DNA of 64,000 nt from Stenogyne calaminthoides (Eukaryota > Streptophyta > Magnoliopsida > Lamiales > Lamiaceae). Position numbers and translations under genes: made by a program. This document shows, in pieces, positions 45,808 to 58,554 of the stretch. Where the stretch lies: NCBI GenBank assembly GCA_037126765.1, contig JBBCBC010000037.1, positions 8,623,263 through 8,687,262 on the forward strand, written 5' to 3'. The stretch's first letter is position 1, and each line of letters opens with the position of its first letter. The notes below the pieces were generated by a model. It saw only the letters and a program-made list of their open reading frames with translations. It had not been told where the DNA came from and made no database searches.

Positions 45808-47764
45808 ATGTGTGAATATTTGGTGGCGAGAACGGGGAGGCAACAACAGCGTTATGATTCTGGGTTTCGCCTTGTTGCAGGGTAATTCTTGCTCCATTTT
45901 TCCTTTTAATTATGCAGATTTATGCATTTGTGTACCATGATTTGCTGCATTGATGTGTTGTACTTGGGTATTAATTGCCGCATCCTAGTGTTGGTTCTTT
46001 TCAGTTTTCAACAATGATTTCCCTTTTTGTGATTTTGCACATTTTCTTGATTAGTGATTCATGATATGGGATCTTCTGATTTTTCTTGTTTTTACATTGT
46101 ATAGGTTGAAGAATGATTTATGCATTGAGTTTTGATGTAATGAACTCCTTTTCTTTTAGTGCATTGTCGTTTTGGAGTAGGTTGTGTGGCTTTCATGGCG
46201 TTCTGTGTTGCATGAAAAGCTCGTTGTAGATTTTTTTTTATCGGGCAAATGATGACTCGAACCCATGACCTCACGGTGTAGGCGTAGGTAGTGGTGCTCT
46301 AACCGCTTGAGCTATTCCACTTCGTCAAAAGCTCATTGTAGATTTCACCAGTTGAGAAGATCTCAACATGATGCTAACTACTTTCTCTTGGTTTCCAATG
46401 TCTACTTAATTCTATCCGTTTTTTTTAAAGCATATAAGAAAGACCAACCGAAATATCATAATCAATATGAACTTGTATTGAATCATGTTGCATTATAGTT
46501 GAGTGCATGTTGATATACGGAGAAAACTTGCAATAAACTAATAAAGACATATATGTCATACTATCATAGTTATCTAATTTTTGGCAATCTTATCATAGTT
46601 ATCTAATTTTTATTGTATGCAACTTGAATATCAGTTCAAGTAACTTATATGGCGTTTGTTAAAAGAGGCAGTTGTTTGCCAGGTGCATTCCGTATAGGTA
46701 CCGGAATTTGGATGGAAATTGCTGTAATAACTCAAACAAGGATGTAGAGGTGCTCATGATCAACTCACCTAGTGGGCCTGGACTTTTGTTTCCGAAGGTA
46801 TGAATTATGCATATTGATTCCTTGAAGGATGCCTTGTTCTTGGTCTTCTTGGAAGAACATCTTAGGCATCTCTAGCTTTCTCTGTATTTCTTCATCTAAT
46901 CTTTATTGTATACTTTTATATGCATCCTGCATTTTGTATAATATTTACCTAATATTACCCAGAGCTAAAACATTATTCATGGTTTGCAAGGAGTATTGAG
47001 AAGTTCCAATAATAATTTGACTTAACCATGTATTTGATTTAATTTAATTGTTTATCCTTCTATTGCTTGTACATTTTCTTGTGAAGGGATGGAGAAAGTT
47101 AGTACTCAGTGGACATTGTTTATCGCCTTTTGGTGTTCTTTTTATTTCGACTGGAGAGGAAAATGAATATGTGATGTGAGCCAGTGTATTTGTATTGTGT
47201 TTCCTTTGATCAATTGACAGGGAGGGTGGGAAAACGATGAAACAGTCCAAGAAGCAGCACTTAGGGAAGCTATTGAGGAAGCAGGGGTTCGAGGAAAAAT
47301 AGTGGTGAGAATTTCGTTTTTGGTATATATCTGTTTCCCATTCTAGGGAACTCATGAGATTTCAGAACTTAATACACTTTTGTTTAAATGTCTATAGCCA
47401 TAGTTAAGTTGAGCATTATATGAAATTATTTCATCTTCCAATGTCGTATATCTATGACCTCAAATTTAGTAATGAAGCTATATTTTTTCTTTAGAGATTT
47501 CTGGGGTATTACGAATTTAAGAGCAAAACTCACCAAGATGAATTCAGTCCAGAAGGTTGGTGTAGAGCTGCAATGTTCTCTATGATGGTTGAAGAAGAAC
47601 TCGGAACATGGCCTGAGCAGGATTCCCGATCTAGAACATGGTTAAGTATATCTGAAGCAGCTAATAGTTGTCGACATCCATGGATGAGGGAGGCTCTCAT
47701 GACTGGATTCTCCAAATTGGGCGATGAAACTAACACCAGGGCAGGTGTAGTTGAAGCAGTTTAA
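45808..47764 (+). CDS. Nudix hydrolase (NUDT12/13/16-like)
   Basis: Four exons: 45808-45881, 46683-46797, 47221-47304 and 47495-47764. Phases close to give 180 residues. The start MCEYLVARTGRQQQRYDSGF fits the conserved ARTGR-QRYD N-terminus of this subgroup. Exon 2 holds CIPYRYRN and INSPSGPGLLFPK. Exon 3 is the Nudix box, GGWENDETVQEAALREAIEE followed by AGV, which fits GX5EX7REUXEEXGU with all metal-binding Glu. Exon 4 has FLGYYEF, the GWCRAAMF block and a WLSISEA motif, then the acidic C-terminus. Relatives hydrolyse nucleoside-diphosphate-linked compounds such as diadenosine or inositol polyphosphates, and NUDT12/13/16 are reported as organellar. No clear transit peptide is visible in the N-terminus here. 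Intron 1 contains a SINE. Confidence 0.92.
46234..46325 (-). mobile_element. tRNA-derived SINE, family 2 copy 2, in Nudix intron 1
   Basis: On the minus strand it reads GGAATAGCTCAAGCGGTTAG (box A), then AGAGCACCACTA, then GGGTTCGAGTC (box B, about 46256-46266), then an A-run. The flanks AAAAGCTCGTTGTAGATTT (about 46215-46233) and AAAAGCTCATTGTAGATTT (about 46327-46345) form a 19-bp duplication with one mismatch. It is ~92 bp, unusually small. Confidence 0.85.
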
Positions 47765-48191
47765 GCAAAAGCAGAAGACATTGTTGGTTTTAAATGCTTC
47801 AGTTTAGATCTTGATCAACTCCCATTATTTGTCTTCTTATTGAAAAAGAGATTAAATTGGGTTTTGGTAGATGTTTATTTGCTCATTCCATTGAATTAGT
47901 CATCATATATACATATACCCAACCAGGTTCTTTGTAAAGCTAACTCAAGATTTACTAAAAAGATAATTCACAGAAAGGTTTAATATCATTCGAATTCATA
48001 CAGGGAAGGTTTTATGTTATACAAATATACAAAGGAATAAATACCAACTATATGCATGTAGTTTACAGCTCAAATAAGCTGGGTTGCTTCTTCCCACCAT
48101 TTCTGCTATATGGTTATCAACAGTTTGAAATATACAACTGGAGTTGGTCTTCATAGCCTATGCCTGTCTTAACCATGGTTAGCAAACAAGT
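47765..48191. other. Convergent 3' ends of Nudix (+) and KEG (-)
   Basis: The 427-bp gap holds the 3' UTRs of both genes. AATAAA (near 48036) and related A-rich motifs occur. No further gene. Confidence 0.45.
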
Positions 48192-51100
48192 TCAGCTCTC
48201 ATCAAGCACAACGTCAGCAGGATCCCCAATCCATGGTCTCCCTTCACGCCACCTAAACTTGATCCTCAACTTCCCGTTTGCATCGACTCCCACTACTTCA
48301 CCTTTACTCGCGTGTGTCTCCATTTCCCAACCCACCGCGGTGTCACCAACCCGTCTTTAATCCTCACCTTGTTCCCCACTTTGAATGCTCTCACTCTCTC
48401 CATCTCCCACGCTTTACAAAGCCATAATCGATCCATGAAGCAGAACAAAACCCAGAGATCTTCATCTTCGACCCGGTGCACCACTCCAATACTGGATAGG
48501 GTCACATCACCCCATTGATGGGTGGGGTTGGTCACATCTGGCTTGACCCTAACCCAATCATTCACATACAGTTCCCTTTCCTCTACAATCTCCACCTCTG
48601 AAGGATCCAACGCCCAAGATTTAGACCCAGCCGGTGTGTATATTCTCAGCCTTCCATCTGCATCAATGGCTGATATTGTCCCTATACTTGCATGATTATG
48701 CCCTGACCAACTAAACCTCGGTTGCTTGACCGACTTCTTGACTTTTACCCGTTGCCCGACTACTAGTTTATCAGCTTTTTCAAGATCCGTTGTGGGCCCG
48801 ACCCATAATTCTTGCTCTCCACAAAATGCTAAAAAAATACAACCATTCCATTCATTTTTATTATCATACTGGATCCCTTGTACGACACCGGTGCTACCAG
48901 GGGGTATAGATTTCCAACTACTAGCATTATCTCTCAGTTTGACCCACTCTCCCACATCGTGCATTTTCTCGAGTTCTAAATCTGCAGGGTCCGCTCTCCA
49001 TAGGCCCGGTAAGCCATATAATGCAACCCTCGTCTCTCCATCACCATTAATGCTAACAATAACACCCCTAGAATCGGGCTGAGCGCCTCTCCAGCTCCAC
49101 CTGGGCTCGACAAGCCTGGCCCGAAACTTAACATGTTGGCCAACTTTAAAACCTGGGACCTTTTCAACATCAGTAAAATAAGTACTGCACCTCCCCTTAC
49201 GCTGTATCCCGTATCCTGTATGCTGTGCACGATTGCTAAGCAATCTTTCCCTATGGTGTTCCAATCGTAACTGGGACGAGCACCAAGGCTCGGTTTTGAA
49301 CGAACCCAGTCACCTACTTCAAAGCCTGGAAGTCTTTCTGCATCTCCCGGTGAAACTTTCCATAAACTATGTCTTCCAGCAACTTTGACCTAAAAATAGA
49401 TAATTCAATAAACAAGATCAGAAACTGTTGAAACAGATGCAAACGAACTTGGCATAGTCTCATTATTACGAAATCTCTAAGGTCAAAGAAGCCTACATTC
49501 AAAACACCATCCATGTCGATCCTCGTTATTTTTCCAACAATAGCGGGAGTCTCGTTTGACCATCCAAGGCGAGGCTGAGTAACAGACGGAAGCACATGAA
49601 TCTCTTGACCCAATTCAAAAGGAGGTACCTTCTCAACATCTGTAACCGAACAGCGGAAAAGTTTGCTCCTGAAGCAAAATGCAACTCCCATATCACCATC
49701 TTCCTCCAAACTGTGGATAATGCCGATATTATTTCTTGTAACATCCTCCCACCCGTATATTGGGGATGGAACTGAAGCTTTAATCCTAACCCAATCCCCT
49801 ACCTGTGCAAGTTGTTGAAATATTAGACAGAATCCGGAGACAATTTATCAACGTCATGATGCAAAACAAGTATTACCTTGAAATCTTCCACCTTTTCCAT
49901 GTCAGAAGGATCAGCCTGCCATGGAATAGGCCGGTTGGGAATTTCAATTATCAGAGGACCATCATTCTCACTCTCACTAATTCTTCCAACATTATGGTGT
50001 GTTTCACCACCCCAAGCGTATCGGGGCTCAGCAACAGAACGCTTAACGCAAACCCGATCGCCAATCTGGGGAAAAAAAATCACTATTGTAGGGGGAGAGG
50101 GAAAGAAATGGAAATCAAGAAAATTACATGTGTATTATCCTTACCCTAAAGGGTTCCACGTGCTCAACTTCTTCAGGTTCACAATGCCATGGAGCTGGAA
50201 GGTAGCTTAGTTCCAATAACAAACTATTATCTGGTCTAACACAGTAAACTACACCAATGCTTCCTGGGGTCACAGATCCCAGTCCATGTTTAGCTGTAGT
50301 AAGGGTGGGGCGTATACGAACCCAGTCGCCAACTTTGAATTCTTCAACTCTTTCCATTTCTGCTGGATCTGCTTTCCACCCTCTTGATGCTCCAGGGAAC
50401 CCAACGCGCAAGATTCCATCATCATCGACACAGAGAACTGTTCCAATGCTGTCAGGTGACTGCCCACGCCACCCAAATCTGCATTGCTTACTCTATTAGT
50501 GAATATTAAGGACAAATACAGGAAGTTTGATATATCTTCCAGCAGGTTATCGTAAAGGTCTACATTGAAGGTAATGGAAAAATGAAAATTTTCATGGCAT
50601 CTGTTTATAGATAAAAACAGAGTAAATGAAGATTTTTATAGCCATTTCATATATTCTCAACTTAAGTAAGAAGATGAAATCGTCTTTCTGAGTTGTACAT
50701 TTCTAGAGCAAAGATCATGTCACGACATTTAAAAAACATGGACCTGGCGGAACCAGCCATAATGGAGCATAATTTCCCATTCTTGAAAACTAGTATATCT
50801 AAGAGTTAGTTCAAGTGCGGAAGAAGACCATGTATTATAGGTAAGAAGAAATGCTAATAGGATATGAAAACATCGTTACATGAGTGTATGTAACTTCTTT
50901 TCTGAAAATTCTCAATGAACATAACTGAAAATCATCGCTTGAAAGAACATCTGTAAGTAAAGGTACTACACAGGTCTGAAAAGAGAAGTAATGAGAAAAG
51001 GAAAGGGAACTATAACAACTCATAGAACCACAATGTAAAAAAAAGAACTAAAAGATGTGCAAGAATCCAGCATTTAAAGAAATCCATCAAATTGACAATG

Positions 51101-54100
51101 CAAAGCATGTGTATCAGTAAATATCAGGATTTAGCAACCAACATGCATATAATTTCACAATGAAATCAAGATATAAATACGTAATAGTATGAGTGTATGA
51201 CTTAGGATTCAAGAGTTAGCAATTATAACAAAAAACTAATGTTCATTTCAGGAGATTGTACCTTGGTTCTAAGATATCACACTTAAGTTTAACATGATGC
51301 CCTCTGTCAAGGGAAATCATTTTAATGACTTCGGTTGCTAGTACTTGAGCTTCTCCAGAACAAAATGACACAACGAGGTTGTCAGTATCCGGGACACTCT
51401 GCACAAAACCTACACTCTTGTGTGTTGCACCTTGCCACCCATAAGTGGGTTCCTTAATGCTTCTTCTGAATTTCACCCAATCACCATTATGATATCTGCA
51501 AAATGTTTTGACGACAGAAAAGTTCCCATACAAACCTAGTCACATTAAAGATATTACCAGGGAAAAAACAAGCTGAAAAAATTTAACATTGACATTTACA
51601 TACATTGTAGGAGACAAATAGACCCCTTTCTCTACCAGCGCCTCCATCAGATCTTCAGAAATCCACTCACGCGGAAGAGCCTCCAAGAAGTCTCGTAATG
51701 TCTTACCGCTGTAAACCATCGTTACATTTATTTATCATACTCAGCTATAGATCACATTCACGAGCTTGTAAATAAAACCTGAGGTAACCTAATACAACTG
51801 ATCATGAGAACATAGATCATGGAAATAATTTGGAGTTCTCAGAAAACTAGCCTGTGATTCCTAACATTAACTGCAGCATCAGGATATTTAAGCATAGTAA
51901 TGATCCATTCCAAATTTTCACGTATCATCTTTGCAGTATCAGCTGCTATATGGAAAGCATTGTCACCATCATCATCCTGAAAGTAGTGAGATGAGAACTG
52001 TATATTAGCCTATTAGTCGAATGTAAAGAACATGTTATTAATATGGAGATATATAGAAAATTAAGATGTTATCAAGGCAAAAAAAGAAAGGAATAAATTG
52101 TTATTTCACCTGTAGACAAAGATTAGCAAGTTCTGATTTCTCAAAATTTCAGAAACATTAAGTTACAATCCTGGCATATATTGAAGACAGTTTTCACAGA
52201 GTGGGTCTAAATGGAGAATAGAGAGCTCTGTAGCTTATCATAGAAGCATCAACTCATCTTTATAAACATGACCATAAAAGTCTAATTGTTCAGAAGTACG
52301 ATTTTAACTTCCACAATTCAGAATCTCAGTTAGATCATCTCAGCCATTGTTTATACTTTATACACTTTCCTATTATATGGAATAGCCTTTGCAAGGATTA
52401 GCACTTAACCAAATATTCATCAGAACCTAGAGTTCATCAACATACCTGCATGTTACAATTGGCCCCAGCTGATAGAAGTAATCCAACACAGGATTTTGCG
52501 CCTCTAGCCAATGCTACATGGATAGGTATGGTATTCTGAACATTCCTGATGTTTACATCAACGCCAGCTTCCAATATGATCTACAAAGAAAATTTCCAAC
52601 AAATAATTATCATAAAAACATTATCCCATAAATATACTTCAACATGCAAAAGTAAGCTGTCATTCATCCTACCCTGACTAACTCAACATCGTTAGCCATT
52701 GCAGCAGTATGAAAAGCAGTTTGGGAATGTTGGGCGTCTTGAGCTGTTGGATCTGCTCTGGCAGTTAAAAGTATCCTTACCAGTTCTCTACCCTCTGAAT
52801 GATCATCCAAATAAGTAAGGTCAGAAACAGAATATTCCTGGTTGAAAATCATACTTTAATTGAACATCTATTAGCACAACAACTAATAAGACCAAAAAGT
52901 CACTCAGGTATGCATGCTAACAGGTGGCTCAGAGTTCCGTTGGCTTCCCATAATAGGATCCTCGAACATCTCAATATTCACTCAGGTATTTTTTCGGGTA
53001 TGAAGGGGAGAAAATTGGCAATTGGACTATGGAACTGTATTGTTTGGCATATCTGGAAAAGCAGGAATAAATGCATTTTTTTAAATGCGGAATTTTTGGA
53101 AGAGAAAATAGTGGATGAGATTATTGGGAGATTTTGGAGCTGGTGTTCAGTTAAATATCCTCATTTTTGTAATTATTCCTTCAAGGACTGGTTAGGCAAT
53201 CCGAGGATAATCATGGGTTGTTGAAATACTCTCTGCATAGTTATTAGGTTATGTATCGGGTATCCCTTATACCCAAACAATTCATGATTCAATGAATTTG
53301 TTTCTGATAAAAAAAATAAGACCAAAAAGTAGACCCAACTAATACCAGATTCATGATCTTTCTTCAAGGCAGATGCCATGCACAAAGCTGTTCCCACAGG
53401 GCTCTGAATATCTATAGCTTCAGCAATATCTTCCATAGGTGCAAGCTCTACCCATCTTTTGACAACAGGTACATTCCACGTCATTACAGACAAGTGCAGA
53501 GGCCTGCCAAATTAAATGGCTTTGTGTGAATCACAATATGTGCGTACGAAGAAATTGAATCAAACTTCAAATGTGCACCAGGTCAGCCATTGGTTTCTGG
53601 GATTATTTTTCATATCCGCTCCAAATAGGCCACACTATTGTGGCTTACTCTCTAATCAAGAAATACACCTTTAAAAGTTAAATCTAGGCCCCTGGTTGGC
53701 AGCTTGCACAAAATACTATCAGATTATACCTGAATTTGTTACCACAATTTTGTGGTCTGATTTTTGCTCAGCACCACAGCACGCCATAATATAATTTCCA
53801 AAATTTGGTAGCTATTTGTATGTTGTCATAACCAATTACTCTCAATCTTACTTCTATTCTTGTGAAGGCCTAAGATAAATGCATTAACTGTTATTATTGA
53901 GTTACAAACATATGGCAATGGCGTGATTTACTTCATTAAAATCCTAACAAAGTAGAACACAAAGTTGCCTCTGCTTTTCCATTTTCTTATTTGATTGGAA
54001 AAGCATCTCTTCTGACTTGTTTTTTTCTCTTCTAATATTATCACTATTGGGCCAAAAAATTATCTCCATTACTACAGGATACAGTTACACTTACGTCGAA

Positions 54101-57100
54101 TGTTTCGAGTTCAGGATACACATAGATTTACATCCTCCATTTTCCAGTATGACAATAGCGCAATCAGTGTATTTCTTTGCAACAGCTCTGTGGAGCACAG
54201 ATTCACCTTCATCATCAACTGCATTTGGATCAGCACCCGCCAATAATAACTCCTATTCGCATAAAAGAATAAGAAATAATAAGTATTGCAAGAAAAAAAA
54301 GTGGTTATAAAAGTATATAATGCTCCAATGAAAATTTATGATAGGTCCAAGATACATACTCGCATGCAATCTGGTTGGCCATGGTAGGCACAGACATGAG
54401 CAACAGACGGACCAAGGCCTTCCCTTAACCTGGACCTAACATTTGCATCGCGCTTAATGAGCGCACGCACACACTCAGGTGATCCAGCTGTCAGAGCAAA
54501 AACAAGTGGTGGATCGCCATCTTTATCAAGGACATCAACATTCGCCTTTTTGCACTCCAAAATAGCTTCAACAAGTTCAACACTGCCCCGCCTACAAGCC
54601 AGGTGGAGAGCAGTTTGGCCGTCTGTATTTTGTGCTTCTAGTAGTGAGCGTATAAAACTGTGGCCCTGTCTAATAGCAGTCCTCTCGAGCAATTCTCTGA
54701 AAAGACAGTGTAATGAATTGTAAACCACAAAGGAAAAAGGATGTATTATAACAATGTCTAAAGTAAATAGGCCTCACCGAACTCCACTGACATTGCCTTC
54801 GGAGACAAGTCTGTGTAGAAGGTTGGGATTCGCTAGCGGAACCTCCCGTTCAGGTGAAGGAGAGGGAGGCATCCCAATGATTACAGGGGTCACGTCACTG
54901 TTTATAAGATAAAGCAAAAAATGGACACTGAAATAATCAAACACATATTAGAGTGTGCTAAATACAAGGGCATTTACAATAGACTATATAAAGAAACAAA
55001 CGAAGTCCACAACACCACTTTGCAAAATACATAAACATATGAACTTCCAATTTGTAATCAAGGTTCCTACTTGTCTGGGCTTGTGGGAGGACTCCTAGGA
55101 ATCTCTTGCAAATGTCGAAGAAATATCGCCAACATTGAATGAAAAGTTGGTCTTTTTGATGCCTTGGGCTGCAGGCAGTCACCAATCATCTTCCACAATT
55201 CCCTCGGTATCCCAACGCCAACTACACTAGCATATTGAGGAGGCTGACGTTTGGCCTTCACAACAGATTGATAGATTTCTTCAGAACTTAGGCCAGCCCA
55301 CCTGCATAAAAGAAACTACTTGTTTTTTTTCTTTCATTCTCAAGAAAACAAGAGGCGTGAATAATAAAGCTACTCATTAGAAAATACAAAAAGAATTTTA
55401 CATACGGGATAGACCCTGTGCACATTTCTACTAATGTACAACCGAAGCTCCAGGCATCTGACTCGGGAGATATGCCAATAGCATCATCCCAGAAAAGATG
55501 CAATGACTTTTTAACAGGTTCCCATGCTTCGGGGGCGGTATAATTTGGGCTTAGCATTGTGCAATCCATGCATGAATGAACCTTTATGGACTCACACTCT
55601 TTTCCAGATTTTCTGCAATCGGGCTTTTTTAGAATTGCGGGAAGCCCGTAATCGGAAACCAAGGCATGATCATTTTCATCCAAGAGAAGGTTGGATGGTT
55701 TAATATTCATACAAACAATACCAGCTGCATGAAGTTCAGCAACCCCACGGGCAATATCTGCTCCATATCTACAGAAGATTTAGATGATACATCAAGACAA
55801 GAGAAATTCTAAGTTAGTCCAAAACTAACATAATTTGCAACACAATGTGTTAAAAGTCGAAGAAAACTAGTCACCAAGCAAATACGATACAGCATAACAA
55901 CTCAATAGCAGCTTCATACTACAAAGAAAATTCATAGACTAGTCAAACTGCAAATCTTTATCTGAGGTATGTCCCAGGAATCCTCAATTTAATGTTCAAA
56001 GTTGTTAATAAACATCCTCCAAATGTCAAATTAACTACCTTATGTTCCTTGTCTGATTGCAGCAATATGAAGATGCAAGAACTGATTAGATTAAAGAGCA
56101 GGTTCATGAGAAACAGGTGTTAAATTTATCATATGCCTTCCATCAATCAGTATCAATTGAGCATTCACCTGAACTGATGTAAAAATGTTGACAATATTTA
56201 GAAATCTGGTTAAAGAACTGCCATGATCTATCTCCCACAAGCATTGACAGTTCATAAGTTTTTTTTTTTTTAATTAAAAAAAAGGTAATAAGAACATAAA
56301 AATAAGAAAGAGAGCGAGGTTATACTTAATAATTTGCCGAGACACTCAACACCAATACTATGTTTGGGTTTGATTTTCTTCCACGAGTTTTCACTCCAGC
56401 GCATGGAAAATGGACATTTATGATTTTTTCCTACAACACATGTTCCCTTTCCCTGAATTATATCAAAAACAATTTAACCATTACGCTGTGAATACTTTCC
56501 CGAAATAAACCATTTAATTGAGTGCTCCGCAGGCTATTATTATCAAATGTTTGTCCAGTATGCATATTCCTAAATAGCAGTTCTTTTATGTAATTATGTG
56601 TGGAATTTCGTAAATTTCAACCAGAATGTTTTGGCGCATAGACATAACCCCTCCCCCTCTCTCTTTTTACACACAGACAAGCACTCAAACACGTGGATGC
56701 ATCTGCTTTTTGCCGCATAAACTTCAGAATTCACTACAACATATTAAAAAGAATGGGATTCAAAATATTTTCAAGAGGTGAATGGATCGAAAAGTCGCTA
56801 CCCTAATTGTCGAAAAAGTGCACAAGCAAAGTTTGACTAATAAGGATGCCCACCGTCACCTTTTTGCACAATGTTGTAATTAAAGATGGTAACTTTTAAT
56901 ATTTTATAAATAGGGTCATCTAAATAGGTGAAGCATTAAACAGTCATTAATTAGCTTTAGACAGCATTTAATTAGAAAGACGAGGCCTAAAATTTGGTAA
57001 GCTGCTAAAGATGTTGCTTAACAGCTGAAGACTTTTACTAGCAAACCAGTGAAAAGGCTAAAGATGCTGCCATAGTTAAATTAGCAGACACGTTACGTAT

Positions 57101-58554
57101 CATAGTGAGATAAGCAATCAAGGAACCAAAATCTCCCACTTAAATGTAATTTTAACATTTCCTTTATGTATTCTTGAACAAAAGAGAATGATACATCTCA
57201 TAAGCCTCCAAAAATGTTTTGGGATTCCACGTGTTCCATTATCGAGCAAAAAGATGTCGGCCATATTTCCATAAAGGTTGATCACATTTATAGATAATAC
57301 ATATCGGCGTACAATAATTAAGCATAAGAAAGCCGTTACAGCAAGAGCAAATGGAGCAATACTAGATGTCACTCTTAAATTCTGGACAGCCCAATTCACC
57401 AGCCATGTATCATAGATGCTCATCGGAACACGACAAATATTGAATTTCATTACATCAAAATCAAGGACAAAACTTGGAACTCATACACACGACCAGAAAA
57501 ATAGAACATATCCCTTTTCACTTTTCATCTCCTTATCCCATTAAGAAAGCCAACACAAAAATACACTCTACTAATCCTTCAATTCTATTAATATGAAATA
57601 TCTGTTCTCTGTAAAATAAACAATTAAGAACTAAATGTATATAACCCAAATGCTTATTCCATCTGTATAGATATTCAAGTTGTTATAGAACCCAGTGAAA
57701 AGACAAAATTAAATGAACAATGTAGTGAATGAATGCATTAGAATGAGATGGTGAAAAGGCCAAACCTGAGTATCTGTTCAAGAGTGAGGCGCCCTTCGTT
57801 CTGCTCCATTGCAGTCTGTACAGACCCATGACACCTGTCCATCACCAAACAAAGGCAATTATCCATCCTTGTGGCTCCATGGAAAGTGCAAACATTACGA
57901 CACCACATAGATTTTCTCCTCAACTCTTCAAGCTGTCCCTGCATCCACACCACATCAGTAGGCTCCCCCCCCAATCACCACCTTTTTCACAGCCACCTTA
58001 TGCTTACATCCCTTACTTGAGACAACCGCAGCCCACATCTCGACTCCAGCCCTCCTACTACTCCCTTCCCCTATTTTCCTCACCATCTTCACCTCCTTGT
58101 GCACCCCCAAATCTATCCTCCCACCTTTAGAACCATCATCTACTCTTCTAATCCCATTGCTATAACCACAATTACTACCACCATTAGTACTATTCACATT
58201 ATTATGACTGTTAGTATTACTATTTCCATAACATATGTTATTGTTAGAAGCAAAAGCTCTATCATCCTGGCCTGATTCATGAGCATCATCATCTTCTTCC
58301 TCATCGTCGTCATCCTCATCATCCCCACCCTGGATCAACGACAGAACTGCGTAATTCTTCCTCAGGGCGGAAAAAGAGTTCCCGACGGTGGAGACGTGGC
58401 GGCAGCGGGGGCAGGACAGGGAGGAATCGGGAGAGGCGGAGAACATCTTGGAGAGACACTCGCGGCAGAAGCCATGGCCGCATTGGAGAAGGAGAGGGCA
58501 CCGCTCCTCTTCGTTGTACTTGTTCTGGCACACTGAACAACACGGCACCCTCAT
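48192..58554 (-). CDS. KEG: E3 ubiquitin ligase KEEP ON GOING (RING-kinase-ankyrin-HERC2-like), with three frame breaks
   Basis: Sixteen exons: 58554-57766, 55768-55406, 55301-55071, 54897-54778, 54696-54360, 54252-54095, 53503-53346, 52794-52673, 52580-52446, 51976-51852, 51708-51604, 51495-51262, 50478-50145, 50065-49877, 49802-49497 and 49389-48192. In order they encode an N-terminal RING-HC finger (CCSVCQNKYNEEE, CGHGFC, CPRCR), a kinase domain, nine or so ankyrin repeats, and about twelve HERC2-like repeats of the GDWVR-type. The whole product would be about 1640 residues; Arabidopsis KEG is 1625. KEG ubiquitinates ABI5 and CIPK26 and acts at the trans-Golgi/early endosome (family knowledge). 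Three shifts break the frame: a C8/G8 run at 57965-57972, a gap at about 49202-49204, and a missing G at 48331-48333. As written, translation stops after 199 residues. Conservation elsewhere is very high, so errors in the sequence or very recent damage are both possible. Confidence 0.95.
52885..52900. repeat. Left target duplication of the LINE
   Basis: AATAAGACCAAAAAGT (16 bp) is repeated exactly at 53315-53330. It flanks the truncated LINE. Confidence 0.9.
52901..53314 (+). mobile_element. 5'-truncated LINE in KEG intron 7
   Basis: The plus-strand frame ending at 53222-53224 encodes a C-terminal LINE reverse-transcriptase tail (NCIVWHIWKSRNKCIF, then a FKDWLGNP block). An untranslated tail and an A-rich end (GATAAAAAAAATAAG) follow. 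A perfect 16-bp duplication brackets it. It lies antisense to KEG and does not disturb the splice sites of exons 7 and 8. Confidence 0.9.
55769..57765 (-). other. KEG intron 1 (1997 bp)
   Basis: The longest KEG intron. It contains a minus-strand frame at 57118-57450 with a hydrophobic stretch but no family match and no splice logic linking it to KEG. No bounded mobile element was recognised inside. Confidence 0.5.

Noticed and set aside
46250..46320. Possible tRNA gene (box A and box B present)
   Set aside because: The cloverleaf is not complete, and an A-tail plus target duplication show it to be a SINE.
52799..53224. Plus-strand 141-codon frame as an independent gene
   Set aside because: It is the C-terminal tail of a LINE inserted in a KEG intron, bracketed by a 16-bp duplication. 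Its first third is just antisense KEG sequence.
57118..57450. Minus-strand frame of 110 codons in KEG intron 1
   Set aside because: No family match. Exon 1 joins exon 2 in phase without it. A chance frame in a long intron is more likely.
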